From Pseudomonas syringae (GTDB taxonomy: Bacteria > Pseudomonadota > Gammaproteobacteria > Pseudomonadales > Pseudomonadaceae), in the NCBI RefSeq assembly GCF_021606685.1, contig NZ_WKCB01000024.1, positions 1 through 64,000 of the forward strand: a stretch of DNA of 64,000 bases. The letters run 5' to 3'. The position numbers and the translations under genes were made by a program. Below the pieces are notes generated by a model. It did not search any database, had not been told where the DNA came from, and was given only the letters and a program-made list of their open reading frames with translations. Every line of letters begins with the position of its first letter. Position 1 is the first letter of the stretch. Below, piece after piece: positions 8,994-20,363 of this stretch.

Positions 8994-10025
8994 TTACGCA
9001 GTCGGTTTGATCTTGAGCGCGACTTCGTGACCTATGGCGGTGATCACAGCCAGCCTGGATTCAATGACTTTTGCGCGCACCGCAATGTCAGGGTCTTCGC
9101 TACGCGACGTCGAGAATGAAGTTGGAATGCCGTAATTTTTGGCCAGCACTTCAAAGTCTTTCTCTAAAGCGATAGTTATAGACTCAAGGCACGTCATACG
9201 CTCCTCGTTGGTTTTTGACGCCCATACCAAGCTGCCTTGTACGGGCTCGGCCCCCGTAATGCGACCCAGCATATCGGTAGCGCCAAAAACATCCCGCTGA
9301 AGCTGATCTACGATGCGTGTTTCGGAAAAGCCTTTTTTAACCACATCCGCTGGCGAATCAGTAAATGCTTTTTCGATGCCCTTCGTGACTAAGGCTCCTA
9401 CCGCAGTAACCGTTGCGACAACGCCTGCCGTAAGCAAGGCCTTCTTAGTATCCGAGAGCTTCTTTTTAACCGGTTCCAAATCCACCTTGGTATCCGCTAC
9501 TGCCTCAGCCAATTCCGTGTCTGCTTTCGCAAGGCGGGTACTGGAAAAGTCTTCAACTATTTTACCGTTCACCTTCGAAGGTGGAATTTCCAGGGTCGAA
9601 AGGAAGGTCTTGGGCGCGGGTTCTACGACCTTTTCCTCGCCGAGTTTGCTGGCGTAGTCGTCCTTGGGTTTAAAGTTGGCTTGTTCCTGGGCAATCTCTG
9701 CATCAAGCTTACTCGCCGCCCCTGCAGAGTTACTTGTACCTGCCTTTAGAAGGCCAGACGCATCTGTGGCCTTACCATTTTCAGGGACGTCTACTTTTTT
9801 CTTTTTTAAAATTTTGCTGAACCCACGTTTGTCTCTATTGAAACGATCGCCCTCACTTACAAACATCTCATGTTCGATAGAAGCAAGTGTACTTACAGCG
9901 CTCTGTGCGCTGACCTCCATTGCCGGAGGCCGTGGGTTTTCTGCAGCAGGCTTGCTGAGTACTTGAGAAGCCGATTGCGATTGAAAGAAAGGCAAGTTCG
10001 GCAGTGCCGAATTAACAACGCTCAT
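8994..10025 (-). CDS. Unrecognised 343-residue protein, candidate type III effector
   Basis: I do not recognise a family. The first 50 residues are rich in Ser, Ala, Gln and Pro with few acidic residues (starting MSVVNSALPNLPFFQSQSAS), as in type III secretion signals. A lysine patch (KILKKKK, about residues 71-77) and a Lys/Glu-rich middle follow. One hydrophobic stretch at about residues 196-213 (ALLTAGVVATVTAVGALV) could enter a membrane; the rest looks helical and soluble. The ATG at 10025 follows AGGTGA; a GTG three codons upstream is less likely. A near-consensus hrp box lies 56 bases upstream. The base composition is visibly more AT-rich than in neighbouring genes, suggesting transfer. 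Secretion is inferred, not shown. Confidence 0.7.
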   Translation of the reverse strand: MSVVNSALPNLPFFQSQSASQVLSKPAAENPRPPAMEVSAQSAVSTLASIEHEMFVSEGDRFNRDKRGFSKILKKKKVDVPENGKATDASGLLKAGTSNSAGAASKLDAEIAQEQANFKPKDDYASKLGEEKVVEPAPKTFLSTLEIPPSKVNGKIVEDFSSTRLAKADTELAEAVADTKVDLEPVKKKLSDTKKALLTAGVVATVTAVGALVTKGIEKAFTDSPADVVKKGFSETRIVDQLQRDVFGATDMLGRITGAEPVQGSLVWASKTNEERMTCLESITIALEKDFEVLAKNYGIPTSFSTSRSEDPDIAVRAKVIESRLAVITAIGHEVALKIKPTA

Positions 10026-10080
10026 ATGATTCACCTAATGATTGATTGACATTAGGAAGCCATCCATTTCCTCCACTCTA

Positions 10081-10108
10081 TAAGTGGCGATAGCACTTAT
10101 AGCGTTCC
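10081..10108 (-). promoter_or_regulatory. Candidate hrp box (HrpL/RspL-dependent promoter)
   Basis: On the minus strand the sequence reads GGAACG, 15 bases, CCACTTA. The published HrpL-box consensus is GGAACC-N15/16-CCACNNA, so 12 of 13 informative positions... counted over the two boxes only the sixth base differs (G for C/T), and the preceding T also fits. It sits 56 bases before the ATG of the 343-residue gene. The same bases contain a 9-bp inverted repeat (CTATAAGTG at 10078-10086 with its complement at 10094-10102), so an ordinary operator is the main alternative. Confidence 0.62.
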
Positions 10109-10184
10109 AAAAAAAATACTAACTCGGAAAAAACCCATCCAATGTGCTGAAGCCACTTTGCGCACACAGACAACCTCGTACCGC

Positions 10185-13100
10185 TTAATGCGCTACTGCT
10201 TGAATAATTGCGTACTGCGTTAACTGCACACCATGCGGTGTTTTTGTTAACGCGTTGTAAGCATACCAACTACCCGATAAAAATATCGCAGTGACAGGCC
10301 CCATTCGCTCAGAACGACCACCGAGCTTATAGTAGAAATCACTGACAACGTCCTTATGCTTATACACTTTATGTGCATCGAAACTTTTGATACCCAGAGG
10401 CAGCACTTTCTGCACACTGGAGAGCACCTTATCCCCAGCTCGCTCAACCACCTTTAACCCTTTGGAAATATTTTTTGGTGCATCAATTAAATCATCCACC
10501 CCCACAGACGAGATGATGCCCTTGACAACCCCTTTGCCGATAGCCTTGAGTACCCCCCGACCCGACTTGAAGGCAGCATGAACGCCTTTGGATCCAGGAA
10601 TCAGAAACCCCAACGCATCGAACCCAAGGTCAAAAACAGCACCTGAGACATTCCCATTGATGGCCGCGACCACACCGTCATAGAACGGCGCAAGACTGAG
10701 AAAAATCTCATCCAACTTTCTATTGGTTTTTATTTCCTGCTCTCGTTGCGTGACACCTTTTGCTTTAGTTCTATGGCTATCAATGCCGTGGGTGAAGTAT
10801 TCGCTCACGGGCACACCCAGCGCTAGACTGCGTTTAGAGAAATAACGGCCCGGGAGATTCTCTGCCAAATCAGACGGAACTTGAGCAGACAAACGGTCTG
10901 TATTGGGTGCACTTAATTGCTCGACTAATATTTGGGATCTCGCCCCCTCGCCCTGCGCAGGCTCACCATAAAAAGGACGCAAATCAATTTTTAGATTATC
11001 CCCTGTATCATTACGCGATACGCCATTGATACCCGGGCTCTTCCACGCCTTTTGTGGTCGACTCACCAAGGGTTTTTCCAACCCAGGCTCTTTGACTAGC
11101 TTTGCCTGACCGGGGAAATAGCTGTAATAGTGAATATCACCCGCCCCTCGATCCGCTTGGATCAGCACGCCAAAACGCCCTGTTAATTTTTCGACGTCTT
11201 CCGGGCTTGGCTTAGTGCTCACATACTTGAACGTTTCATGATTCCCGACCTTCGCCAGCACTCTTTTATCATATGGCTTACGCAGCGAAAGAAAACTGAT
11301 ATCGGCGTTATCAAAAACTGCCTGATCCGCGACAGGCATTAGTGAAAGGTGATACCTGAACACAACACTCATGGCCTCTTTGCGCCGCGCCAAGAACTTG
11401 TCGAACGCTCGCTCAAATGCCCCGGTTATATCCGAATCCAGCTTATGAAAATCACGCCGCATGGTGTTATACGGTACAGCGGCTTCATCACTTGACTCCC
11501 AGACCTTCTGCCCCAAGTGCCCGGACATGTAGATATCCAACAGCGAGTACCGGACGATATCCGGCCACACTTCATCACGGTCTGTAATAACCTTCTTCTC
11601 GAACTCTATGTTTTCTCCAAATACCCTTTTCAGCTCCTGGAGCGCCAGCTCTTTTCGGGTAGGTTGCGAGGCTTTCAAGGCCTCGGATGCCCACCCCAAT
11701 TCCTTCTGTTGCTTGACCATCGCCTTGACCGACAGGTTGTAATCTATCGCTGAATAAACGTTATCCGCCCTCGCGTTGATCACCCCATTGGCGACGCCCC
11801 AATCTGTCACCGGGCCGCGCCTGACCTCTACCAGTTGACGCTCCCCGTCTTCTGAAACCGGCACGGTCTGACCAAACAGCATCACTTGGCTGAACGTCAT
11901 GTTCGCCACAGCACTCGGGACCTTCTTTTCGATGCGCAATGCTTCGATGGAGTAACTTGCCCATGTATGCGAACCATAAACAAGGTTGGGCGGCATCTCC
12001 TTGGCCAAAAACTCGGGGGCCGAGATCGACAACAATAAACGCGCCGCAATCGGCGCCATTTCAACCCCGACCTTGCCTTCAAGATGACGAGTAAATCGAC
12101 TGATGATCTGCGCGGGCGAAGCGCCGATATTCTGCTTACCGTATAGCGCGTAACCCGCCGGGCTATGCCGTAATGCCCCTCCTGCCGGGTCCAGGTCGAG
12201 TGCGAGCGCGGCACTCACATACTCAATGCTACTGGTGGGTGTTTGCAGCCCATCCAGCTCTTCCTGTATTTGTTTACCCAAGGCGTTCGCTTGCGGCGAC
12301 CGGATAAGCTCATCCAGCGCCGCCGCGGGATTGGTGCTGATCATCTTTCGGGTGTTCTCCGGCAGGTGGCGCATCAACCGCCCCAGCAGACTCAAAGCGC
12401 CAGGTCCGGTCTGATCCGATGAGGCCTGGACGGGGTCCTGGGCCTTCCACTGCTCAACCACTTTTCTCACCTGCGCCTGCAGGTCACGGCCCAAGGTCGT
12501 CGCCTCCGTCAGCCGGGTCAAAGGCAGTGCACAGCCGCGATCTGCACTCGGCGCCCTGTGGGCAAGGTCGAAAGAGAGCATATGGGCCAGGTTGCACGCT
12601 TGCGCAGCATTCTCGGGCACATACATGTCGTAGGCTTTAATCAGTTGATCGGCGCGCACCTGTGCGACCGGCTCATCTAACGACTCGACGTACGAAGAGC
12701 TCGGATGGACAGGCAGCATGACCTTGCTCAGGTCGATCTTGCCATTGGCGTCATCGAGCTGAGACTCCAGCGCCGTCACCAGCGTGTGCGCGTTAATGTC
12801 ATCCCCCAGCGCCGTTTGCTGCTCCATCAATGCCTGCGGAGATCGCAATGACGCAAAAGGCAAAGGCGGAAATTCAAAGTCCGGATTGTTGATCAGTATC
12901 TTGCGGTACTTAGCTACTTGCGCCGGCCCGCTATCAAAAGGCTGATGGTAAAACTTCCCCACGACATCCCACGGCACCTCGCCTGACGGCCATGGGCAAC
13001 GCAATATTTGTTCGGGCTCAGGTGCCAATGCCTTGGCCGTCTCCAGGAGTGTTCGTGAAACCTCGGCCCATCCCGAATCGTCCGTCAAAGAAAATGTAAG

Positions 13101-13544
13101 CTTCTTACCGCCTGCAAAGCCGGTAATTTCACCTTTCGAAGGGCACAGTGTCAGGGCCGTCGTATCAAGCCCCTGCGCCTTCGCCCAGGCCAGGAACCCC
13201 GGGGCGCGAAGTGCACTGTCCAACAGCCCGCGCCAACGACCTAGGGTGGACTCGGGAGGGACCCGGACATTGGGTGGGTTCACTGACGTTTGAAAGAAGC
13301 GGGCCAGCAGCGCCGCTCCAAATGCCTTCGTCAACTGGGCGTCAGCCGCCGCGCGGGTTTGGAGATTGTCAGGCTGCTCTGCATGGCGCCTTGCTCGAGC
13401 GCTGTCGCCTTCTGTGCCAGGGGAAGGCGCAGGCGTGCTCGTCGGTATGGGCTCATTCTGTGCCGGTATGGCGGGGGCTGCGGCCTGCTCGCGCCCATAG
13501 GAGGGAAAATCAGAGACTGTAGGAAAACTGGAAATACTCGTCAT
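10185..13544 (-). CDS. Unrecognised 1119-residue protein, candidate secreted toxin or effector
   Basis: No family could be named with confidence. The N terminus (about residues 1-60) is rich in Ser, Pro, Ala and Gln and looks disordered, like a secretion leader. The body is a long mainly helical region without clear enzyme motifs. Near the C terminus (about 951-1015) is SLAPFYDGVVAAINGNVSG followed by Gly/Ala-rich hydrophobic helices and several LysGly repeats; this pattern resembles the region after the toxin core in large Pseudomonas proteins annotated as dermonecrotic-toxin-like, which is a weak analogy. The ATG at 13544 follows GAGGTG. The gene precedes the 343-residue candidate effector on the same strand. 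Composition is AT-richer toward the 3' half, suggesting acquired DNA. Confidence 0.7.
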   Translation of the reverse strand: MTSISSFPTVSDFPSYGREQAAAPAIPAQNEPIPTSTPAPSPGTEGDSARARRHAEQPDNLQTRAAADAQLTKAFGAALLARFFQTSVNPPNVRVPPESTLGRWRGLLDSALRAPGFLAWAKAQGLDTTALTLCPSKGEITGFAGGKKLTFSLTDDSGWAEVSRTLLETAKALAPEPEQILRCPWPSGEVPWDVVGKFYHQPFDSGPAQVAKYRKILINNPDFEFPPLPFASLRSPQALMEQQTALGDDINAHTLVTALESQLDDANGKIDLSKVMLPVHPSSSYVESLDEPVAQVRADQLIKAYDMYVPENAAQACNLAHMLSFDLAHRAPSADRGCALPLTRLTEATTLGRDLQAQVRKVVEQWKAQDPVQASSDQTGPGALSLLGRLMRHLPENTRKMISTNPAAALDELIRSPQANALGKQIQEELDGLQTPTSSIEYVSAALALDLDPAGGALRHSPAGYALYGKQNIGASPAQIISRFTRHLEGKVGVEMAPIAARLLLSISAPEFLAKEMPPNLVYGSHTWASYSIEALRIEKKVPSAVANMTFSQVMLFGQTVPVSEDGERQLVEVRRGPVTDWGVANGVINARADNVYSAIDYNLSVKAMVKQQKELGWASEALKASQPTRKELALQELKRVFGENIEFEKKVITDRDEVWPDIVRYSLLDIYMSGHLGQKVWESSDEAAVPYNTMRRDFHKLDSDITGAFERAFDKFLARRKEAMSVVFRYHLSLMPVADQAVFDNADISFLSLRKPYDKRVLAKVGNHETFKYVSTKPSPEDVEKLTGRFGVLIQADRGAGDIHYYSYFPGQAKLVKEPGLEKPLVSRPQKAWKSPGINGVSRNDTGDNLKIDLRPFYGEPAQGEGARSQILVEQLSAPNTDRLSAQVPSDLAENLPGRYFSKRSLALGVPVSEYFTHGIDSHRTKAKGVTQREQEIKTNRKLDEIFLSLAPFYDGVVAAINGNVSGAVFDLGFDALGFLIPGSKGVHAAFKSGRGVLKAIGKGVVKGIISSVGVDDLIDAPKNISKGLKVVERAGDKVLSSVQKVLPLGIKSFDAHKVYKHKDVVSDFYYKLGGRSERMGPVTAIFLSGSWYAYNALTKTPHGVQLTQYAIIQAVAH

Positions 13545-13552
13545 TCAAACAC

Positions 13553-13591
13553 CTCAATGTGAGGGCAGCGGTTCGCTGCTCCTACATTGAG
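13553..13591. repeat. 39-bp inverted repeat at the leader of the 1119-residue gene
   Basis: CTCAATGT (13553-13560) pairs with ACATTGAG (13584-13591), and inside it GCAGCG (13565-13570) pairs with CGCTGC (13574-13579) around a 3-base loop. The arms differ only by weak pairs between them. On the minus strand it lies between the end of the sigma54 activator gene and the start of the large gene, and its last bases touch the ribosome site. It could be a weak terminator, a leader hairpin or a single REP-like element. Confidence 0.7.
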
Positions 13592-13664
13592 TGGTCAGTT
13601 ACTCTACAAAGCGCACATCGGGCGACTTACGAAGATGCCACAGGACATTGCAACTGGTCGGCGT

Positions 13665-15575
<1,911 letters not shown>

Positions 15576-15663
15576 GTTCTTATTATTCTCCCTGCGTGAG
15601 AACGGCCAGCATCCCCCAGCCCTGCGACCATTGCAATCCCAGGCCGACCCACCGGTCACAGGC

Positions 15664-15715
15664 TGTACCGTTTCTGGCACAAACTGTCACCCGGCCTGTC
15701 TCGATCGCGTGACAG
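15664..15715. promoter_or_regulatory. Candidate upstream activator sites for the sigma54 regulator
   Basis: Two imperfect or interrupted palindromes lie 55-105 bases upstream of the -24 element. TGTACC-N6-GGCACA is at 15664-15681 (one mismatch) and CTGTCAC-N18-GTGACAG is at 15684-15715 (perfect half-sites). This is the position expected for enhancer sites bound by the divergently encoded activator; which one is used is not known. Confidence 0.5.
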
Positions 15716-15767
15716 CAACGCCCTGCAACACACCCCAACCCCTTGATTTCGCTGGCCGGCAAAGCAG

Positions 15768-15783
15768 TGGCCCAACCTTTGCT
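15768..15783 (+). promoter_or_regulatory. Sigma54 (-24/-12) promoter of the ethanolamine operon
   Basis: The element TGGCCC-AACCT-TTGCT has the invariant GG and GC with 10 bases between them, matching the RpoN consensus TGGCAC-N5-TTGC at all key positions. It is about 70 bases before the aldehyde dehydrogenase ATG and next to the gene of a sigma54 activator. Confidence 0.8.
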
Positions 15784-15849
15784 CTACGCTTTATCAAGCG
15801 CAGCCACAGCGCTGCACTCCAATAAACATAAAAGCCAGGAGAATCCACC

Positions 15850-17370
15850 ATGCGTTACGCACACCCCGGTACTGACGGCGCGATCGTTTCGTTCAAGGCC
15901 AAGTACGGCAACTACATTGGTGGCGAATTCGTTGCGCCGGTTGATGGCAACTATTTCACCAACACCTCGCCGGTCAACGGCAAGCCTATCGCCGAATTCC
16001 CGCGCTCCACTGCCAAAGACATCGACAAAGCGCTCGACGCCGCCCATGCCGCCGCCGACGCCTGGGGCAAGACCTCGGCCCAGGATCGCTCGCTGGTGCT
16101 GCTGAAAATCGCCGACCGCATCGAACAGAACCTCGAACTGCTGGCCATCACTGAAACATGGGACAACGGCAAGGCCGTGCGTGAAACCCTCAACGCCGAC
16201 ATCCCGCTGGCGGCCGACCACTTCCGCTACTTCGCCGGTTGCATCCGCGCCCAGGAAGGCACCAGCGCCGAAATCAACGAACACACAGCGTCCTACCACT
16301 TCCATGAGCCGCTGGGCGTGGTCGGGCAGATCATCCCGTGGAACTTCCCGCTGCTGATGGCCGCGTGGAAACTCGCCCCAGCCCTGGCCGCCGGCAACTG
16401 CGTGGTGCTAAAGCCTGCCGAGCAAACCCCGCTGGGCATCAACGTGCTGATGGAAGTGATCGGCGACCTGCTGCCACCGGGCGTGCTGAACGTGGTGCAC
16501 GGTTTCGGCAAGGAAGCCGGCGAAGCCCTGGCCACCAGCAAGCGCATCGCCAAGATCGCCTTCACCGGCTCCACCCCGGTGGGCTCGCACATCATGCACG
16601 CGGCGGCCGAGAACATTATTCCGTCCACCGTTGAGTTGGGTGGCAAGTCGCCGAACATCTTCTTCGCCGACATCATGAAAGCCGAACCGTCGTTCATCGA
16701 AAAAGCCGCCGAAGGCTTGGTGCTGGCGTTCTTCAACCAGGGCGAAGTGTGCACCTGCCCGTCGCGTGCACTGGTGGAAGAGTCGATCTACGACGACTTC
16801 ATGAAAGTGGTGATGAAGAAGATCGAGTCGATCAAACGCGGCGACCCGCTGGACACCGACACCATGGTCGGCGCCCAGGCGTCCGAGCAGCAGTTCGACA
16901 AGATCCTGTCCTACCTGGAAATCGCCAAGGGCGAAGGCGCGCAACTGCTTACCGGCGGCAAGGTCGAGAAGCTCACCGGCGACATGGCCGGCGGCTATTA
17001 CATCCAGCCGACCCTGCTCAAGGGCACCAACGAAATGCGCGTGTTCCAGGAAGAAATCTTCGGCCCGGTGGTGAGCATCACCACCTTCAAGGACGAAGCC
17101 GAAGCCCTGGCGATTGCCAACGACACCGAGTTCGGCCTGGGCGCCGGCGTGTGGACCCGCGACATCAACCGCGCCTACCGCATGGGCCGGGCGATCAAGG
17201 CGGGCCGCGTGTGGACCAACTGCTACCACCTGTACCCGGCGCATGCCGCGTTTGGCGGTTACAAAAAATCCGGCGTGGGCCGTGAGACACACAAGATGAT
17301 GTTGGATCACTACCAGCAGACCAAAAACTTGCTGGTGAGCTACGACATCAATCCGCTCGGTTTCTTCTAA
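15850..17370 (+). CDS. exaC: NAD-dependent acetaldehyde dehydrogenase (ExaC/AcoD type)
   Basis: The 506-residue class I/II aldehyde dehydrogenase oxidises acetaldehyde released by ethanolamine ammonia-lyase to acetate. The general-base Glu is in VELGGKSP (about residue 262) and the nucleophile Cys in [11 protein letters not shown] (about 301). The length and the start motif [15 protein letters not shown] match the AcoD/ExaC group. AGGAG precedes the ATG. It is first in the operon after the sigma54 promoter, followed by the permease and eutBC. Confidence 0.93.
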   Translation: MRYAHPGTDGAIVSFKAKYGNYIGGEFVAPVDGNYFTNTSPVNGKPIAEFPRSTAKDIDKALDAAHAAADAWGKTSAQDRSLVLLKIADRIEQNLELLAITETWDNGKAVRETLNADIPLAADHFRYFAGCIRAQEGTSAEINEHTASYHFHEPLGVVGQIIPWNFPLLMAAWKLAPALAAGNCVVLKPAEQTPLGINVLMEVIGDLLPPGVLNVVHGFGKEAGEALATSKRIAKIAFTGSTPVGSHIMHAAAENIIPSTVELGGKSPNIFFADIMKAEPSFIEKAAEGLVLAFFNQGEVCTCPSRALVEESIYDDFMKVVMKKIESIKRGDPLDTDTMVGAQASEQQFDKILSYLEIAKGEGAQLLTGGKVEKLTGDMAGGYYIQPTLLKGTNEMRVFQEEIFGPVVSITTFKDEAEALAIANDTEFGLGAGVWTRDINRAYRMGRAIKAGRVWTNCYHLYPAHAAFGGYKKSGVGRETHKMMLDHYQQTKNLLVSYDINPLGFF

Positions 17371-17470
17371 CTAACACCCCCTCCCACATTTGGATCTTCA
17401 TAAGTACTTGCGAATTGCATTCGGCACACAGAGGCCGAGTTAAAAAAAATAACAATGAAAGGTACTTCCC

Positions 17471-18904
17471 ATGCCTAGCGAACCTACTGGATCCTCCGTC
17501 GACTTTGAAAAAGTCGACTCTCAATACTTCCAACAACGCGAACTTAAAAAAGGCGCAGCCGGCTGGGTGCTACTGGTCGGCCTCGGCGTTGCGTATGTGA
17601 TCTCCGGCGACTACGCCGGCTGGAACTTCGGCCTGGCCCAGGGTGGCTGGGGCGGTATGTTCCTCGCCACATTGCTGATGGCCACCATGTACCTGTGCAT
17701 GTGCTTTTCCCTGGCCGAACTGTCTTCCATGATCCCTACCGCCGGCGGCGGCTACGGCTTTGCCCGCAGCGCCTTTGGCCCTTGGGGAGGGTTCCTCACC
17801 GGTACCGCCATCCTGATCGAATACGCCATCGCCCCGGCCGCCATTGCGGTGTTTATCGGCGCTTACTGCGAGTCGCTGTTCGGCATCGGCGGTTGGATGA
17901 TTTACCTGGCGTTCTACATCATCTTTATCGGCATCCACATATTCGGCGTGGGTGAAGCCCTGAAGCTGATGTTTGTGATCACCGCCGTCGCCGCTATTGC
18001 CTTGGGCGTGTTCCTGGTGGCGATGGTGCCGCACTTCAACGTCGCCAATTTGCTCGACATCCCCGTCACCCAAGCCAAGGGCGCTAGCACCTTCCTGCCC
18101 TTCGGCTACGTCGGTGTTTGGGCGGCGATCCCCTATGCCATCTGGTTTTTCCTCGCCGTCGAGGGCGTGCCCCTGGCCGCCGAAGAAACCAAGAACCCCA
18201 AACGCGACCTGCCCCGCGGCCTGATCGGCGCCATTGTGGTGCTCACCAGTTTTGCCTTGCTGATTCTGGTGATCGCACCCGGCGGCGCCGGCACCTACGC
18301 GCTGATCAAATCCGGCAACCCGCTGGTGGAAGCGTTAGCGCTGTCCTACGGCGGTTCGACCTGGATGGGCAGCTTCGTCAACCTGGTCGGCCTGGCGGGC
18401 TTGATCGCCAGCTTTTTCTCGATCATCTACGCCTATTCGCGGCAGATCTTTGCCTTGTCGCGCGCCGGCTACCTGCCGCGCAAGCTGTCCCAGACCAACA
18501 AGAGCAAGGCGCCGGTGCTGGCGCTGGTGATCCCCGGCATCATCGGTTTCGGCCTGTCGCTGACCGGCCAAGGCGATTTGCTGATTCTGGTGGCCGTGTT
18601 CGGCGCGACCATTTCCTACGTGCTGATGATGGCCGCGCACATCACCTTGCGCATTCGTCGCCCCAAAATGGACCGTCCATACCGCACACCGGGCGGCATC
18701 TTTACCTCCGGTGTGGCCCTGGTACTGGCCTGCGTGGCCGTGGTGGCGGGGTTTCTGGTGGATCCGCGGGTGGTGATTGGCGCCGCGATCATCTATGGAG
18801 TATTAATTGCTTACTTTGCTTTCTACAGCCGGCATCACTTGGTAGCAGGCACGCCCGAAGAGGAATTAGCGGCGATCCAGGCCGCAGAGGCCGCCTTGCA
18901 CTGA
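17471..18904 (+). CDS. eat: Ethanolamine permease (APC superfamily)
   Basis: The 477-residue protein has about twelve hydrophobic segments and matches the ethanolamine transporter group of the APC superfamily: a hydrophilic start, then VISGDYAGWNFGL and MIPTAGGGYGFARSAFGP. The context between an acetaldehyde dehydrogenase and eutBC fixes ethanolamine as the likely substrate. The spacer upstream (17371-17470) holds a REP fragment (CCCCCTCCCACATT at 17377-17390) and AAAGG before the start. Confidence 0.92.
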   Translation: MPSEPTGSSVDFEKVDSQYFQQRELKKGAAGWVLLVGLGVAYVISGDYAGWNFGLAQGGWGGMFLATLLMATMYLCMCFSLAELSSMIPTAGGGYGFARSAFGPWGGFLTGTAILIEYAIAPAAIAVFIGAYCESLFGIGGWMIYLAFYIIFIGIHIFGVGEALKLMFVITAVAAIALGVFLVAMVPHFNVANLLDIPVTQAKGASTFLPFGYVGVWAAIPYAIWFFLAVEGVPLAAEETKNPKRDLPRGLIGAIVVLTSFALLILVIAPGGAGTYALIKSGNPLVEALALSYGGSTWMGSFVNLVGLAGLIASFFSIIYAYSRQIFALSRAGYLPRKLSQTNKSKAPVLALVIPGIIGFGLSLTGQGDLLILVAVFGATISYVLMMAAHITLRIRRPKMDRPYRTPGGIFTSGVALVLACVAVVAGFLVDPRVVIGAAIIYGVLIAYFAFYSRHHLVAGTPEEELAAIQAAEAALH

Positions 18905-18919
18905 AATGCCGTAAACCTC

Positions 18920-18941
18920 GACGCAGGCCGCTGCCTGCGTC
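18920..18941 (+). other. Intercistronic hairpin between the permease gene and eutB
   Basis: GACGCAGG (18920-18927) pairs perfectly with CCTGCGTC (18934-18941) across a 6-base loop. No T-run follows, so it is more likely an mRNA-processing or stability element than a terminator. The eutB ribosome site AAGGAG follows directly. Confidence 0.6.
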
Positions 18942-18957
18942 GTCAAGGAGACACTGT

Positions 18958-20352
18958 ATGGCAAGCTTTTCCCACGCGGTGGGTACACAGACCTACCGCT
19001 TCGACAGCCTCAAGGACGTGATGGCCAAGGCCAGCCCCGCGCGTTCCGGAGACTTCCTCGCCGGTGTGGCCGCGCAGAACGACGGCGAGCGTGTGGCCGC
19101 GCAAATGGCCCTGGCCAATATTGCGCTGAAGCATTTTCTCGAAGAAGCGCTGATCCCCTACGAAAGCGATGAAGTCACCCGGCTGATCATCGACACCCAC
19201 GATAAACAGGCGTTTAGCGCCGTCAGCCACCTCACCGTCGGCGGCCTGCGCGACTGGCTCCTCAGCGACGCGGCCGACGAACATTCCCTACGCGCATTGG
19301 CGCCCGGGCTGACACCGGAAATGGCCGCCGCCGTGTCCAAGATCATGCGCGTGCAGGACCTGGTGCTGGTGGCGCAGAAGATCCGCGTGGTCACCCGGTT
19401 TCGCGGCACCATGGGCCTGCGTGGGCGCCTGTCGACCCGCCTGCAACCCAACCACCCCACGGATGAACCGGCGGGCATTGCCGCGAGCATTCTCGACGGC
19501 CTGCTGTACGGCAACGGCGACGCCATGATCGGCATCAACCCGGCCACCGACAGCATCGCCTCGATCTGCGCCATGCTGGAAATGCTCGACGCGATCATCC
19601 AACGCTATGAGATCCCGACCCAGGCCTGCGTGCTGACCCACGTCACCACCTCCATTGAAGCCATCAACCGCGGCGTGCCGCTGGACCTGGTGTTCCAGTC
19701 GATTGCCGGCACCGAAGCGGCCAATGCCAGTTTCGGCATCAACCTGAACGTGCTGCAGGAAGGCTACGACGCGGGGTTGAGCCTCAATCGCGGCACTTTG
19801 GGCCAGAACCTGTTGTATTTCGAAACCGGCCAGGGCAGCGCCTTGTCGGCCAACGCGCACTTTGGCGTCGACCAGCAAACCTGTGAAACCCGTGCCTACG
19901 CCGTGGCCCGACATTTCAAACCGTTTCTGGTAAACACAGTCGTAGGGTTTATCGGCCCCGAGTACCTGTACAACGGCAAGCAGATCATCCGCGCCGGCCT
20001 CGAAGACCACTTCTGCGGCAAGCTGCTGGGCGTGCCGATGGGCTGCGACATCTGCTACACCAACCATGCCGAAGCCGACCAGGACGACATGGATACCCTG
20101 CTGACCCTGCTGGGCGTGGCCGGGATCAACTTCATCATGGGCATCCCCGGCTCCGACGACATCATGCTCAACTACCAGACCACCTCGTTCCACGACGCCC
20201 TGTACGCCCGCCAAACATTGGGTTTAAAGCCGGCGCCGGAGTTTGAACAGTGGCTGGCCAAGATGGGCATCTTCACGCAAGCCGACGGCAAGGTGCAGTT
20301 CGGCAACAGCCTGCCACCGGCATTTCGCCACGCCTTGGCGCACTTGGGATGA
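18958..20352 (+). CDS. eutB: Ethanolamine ammonia-lyase large subunit EutB
   Basis: The 464-residue protein matches the catalytic subunit of the adenosylcobalamin-dependent lyase that splits ethanolamine into acetaldehyde and ammonia. Typical segments are [32 protein letters not shown] and [18 protein letters not shown]. The ATG at 18958 follows AAGGAG with good spacing. Its TGA overlaps the possible first ATG of eutC. Cobalamin dependence fits btuB and btuF further along the window, though those are not adjacent. Confidence 0.97.
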   Translation: MASFSHAVGTQTYRFDSLKDVMAKASPARSGDFLAGVAAQNDGERVAAQMALANIALKHFLEEALIPYESDEVTRLIIDTHDKQAFSAVSHLTVGGLRDWLLSDAADEHSLRALAPGLTPEMAAAVSKIMRVQDLVLVAQKIRVVTRFRGTMGLRGRLSTRLQPNHPTDEPAGIAASILDGLLYGNGDAMIGINPATDSIASICAMLEMLDAIIQRYEIPTQACVLTHVTTSIEAINRGVPLDLVFQSIAGTEAANASFGINLNVLQEGYDAGLSLNRGTLGQNLLYFETGQGSALSANAHFGVDQQTCETRAYAVARHFKPFLVNTVVGFIGPEYLYNGKQIIRAGLEDHFCGKLLGVPMGCDICYTNHAEADQDDMDTLLTLLGVAGINFIMGIPGSDDIMLNYQTTSFHDALYARQTLGLKPAPEFEQWLAKMGIFTQADGKVQFGNSLPPAFRHALAHLG

Positions 20353-20363
20353 AGGAGCCTACC

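Noticed and set aside
10078..10269. 63-codon frame at the edge of the island
   Set aside because: It overlaps the certain end of the large gene in another frame and contains the hrp-box region.
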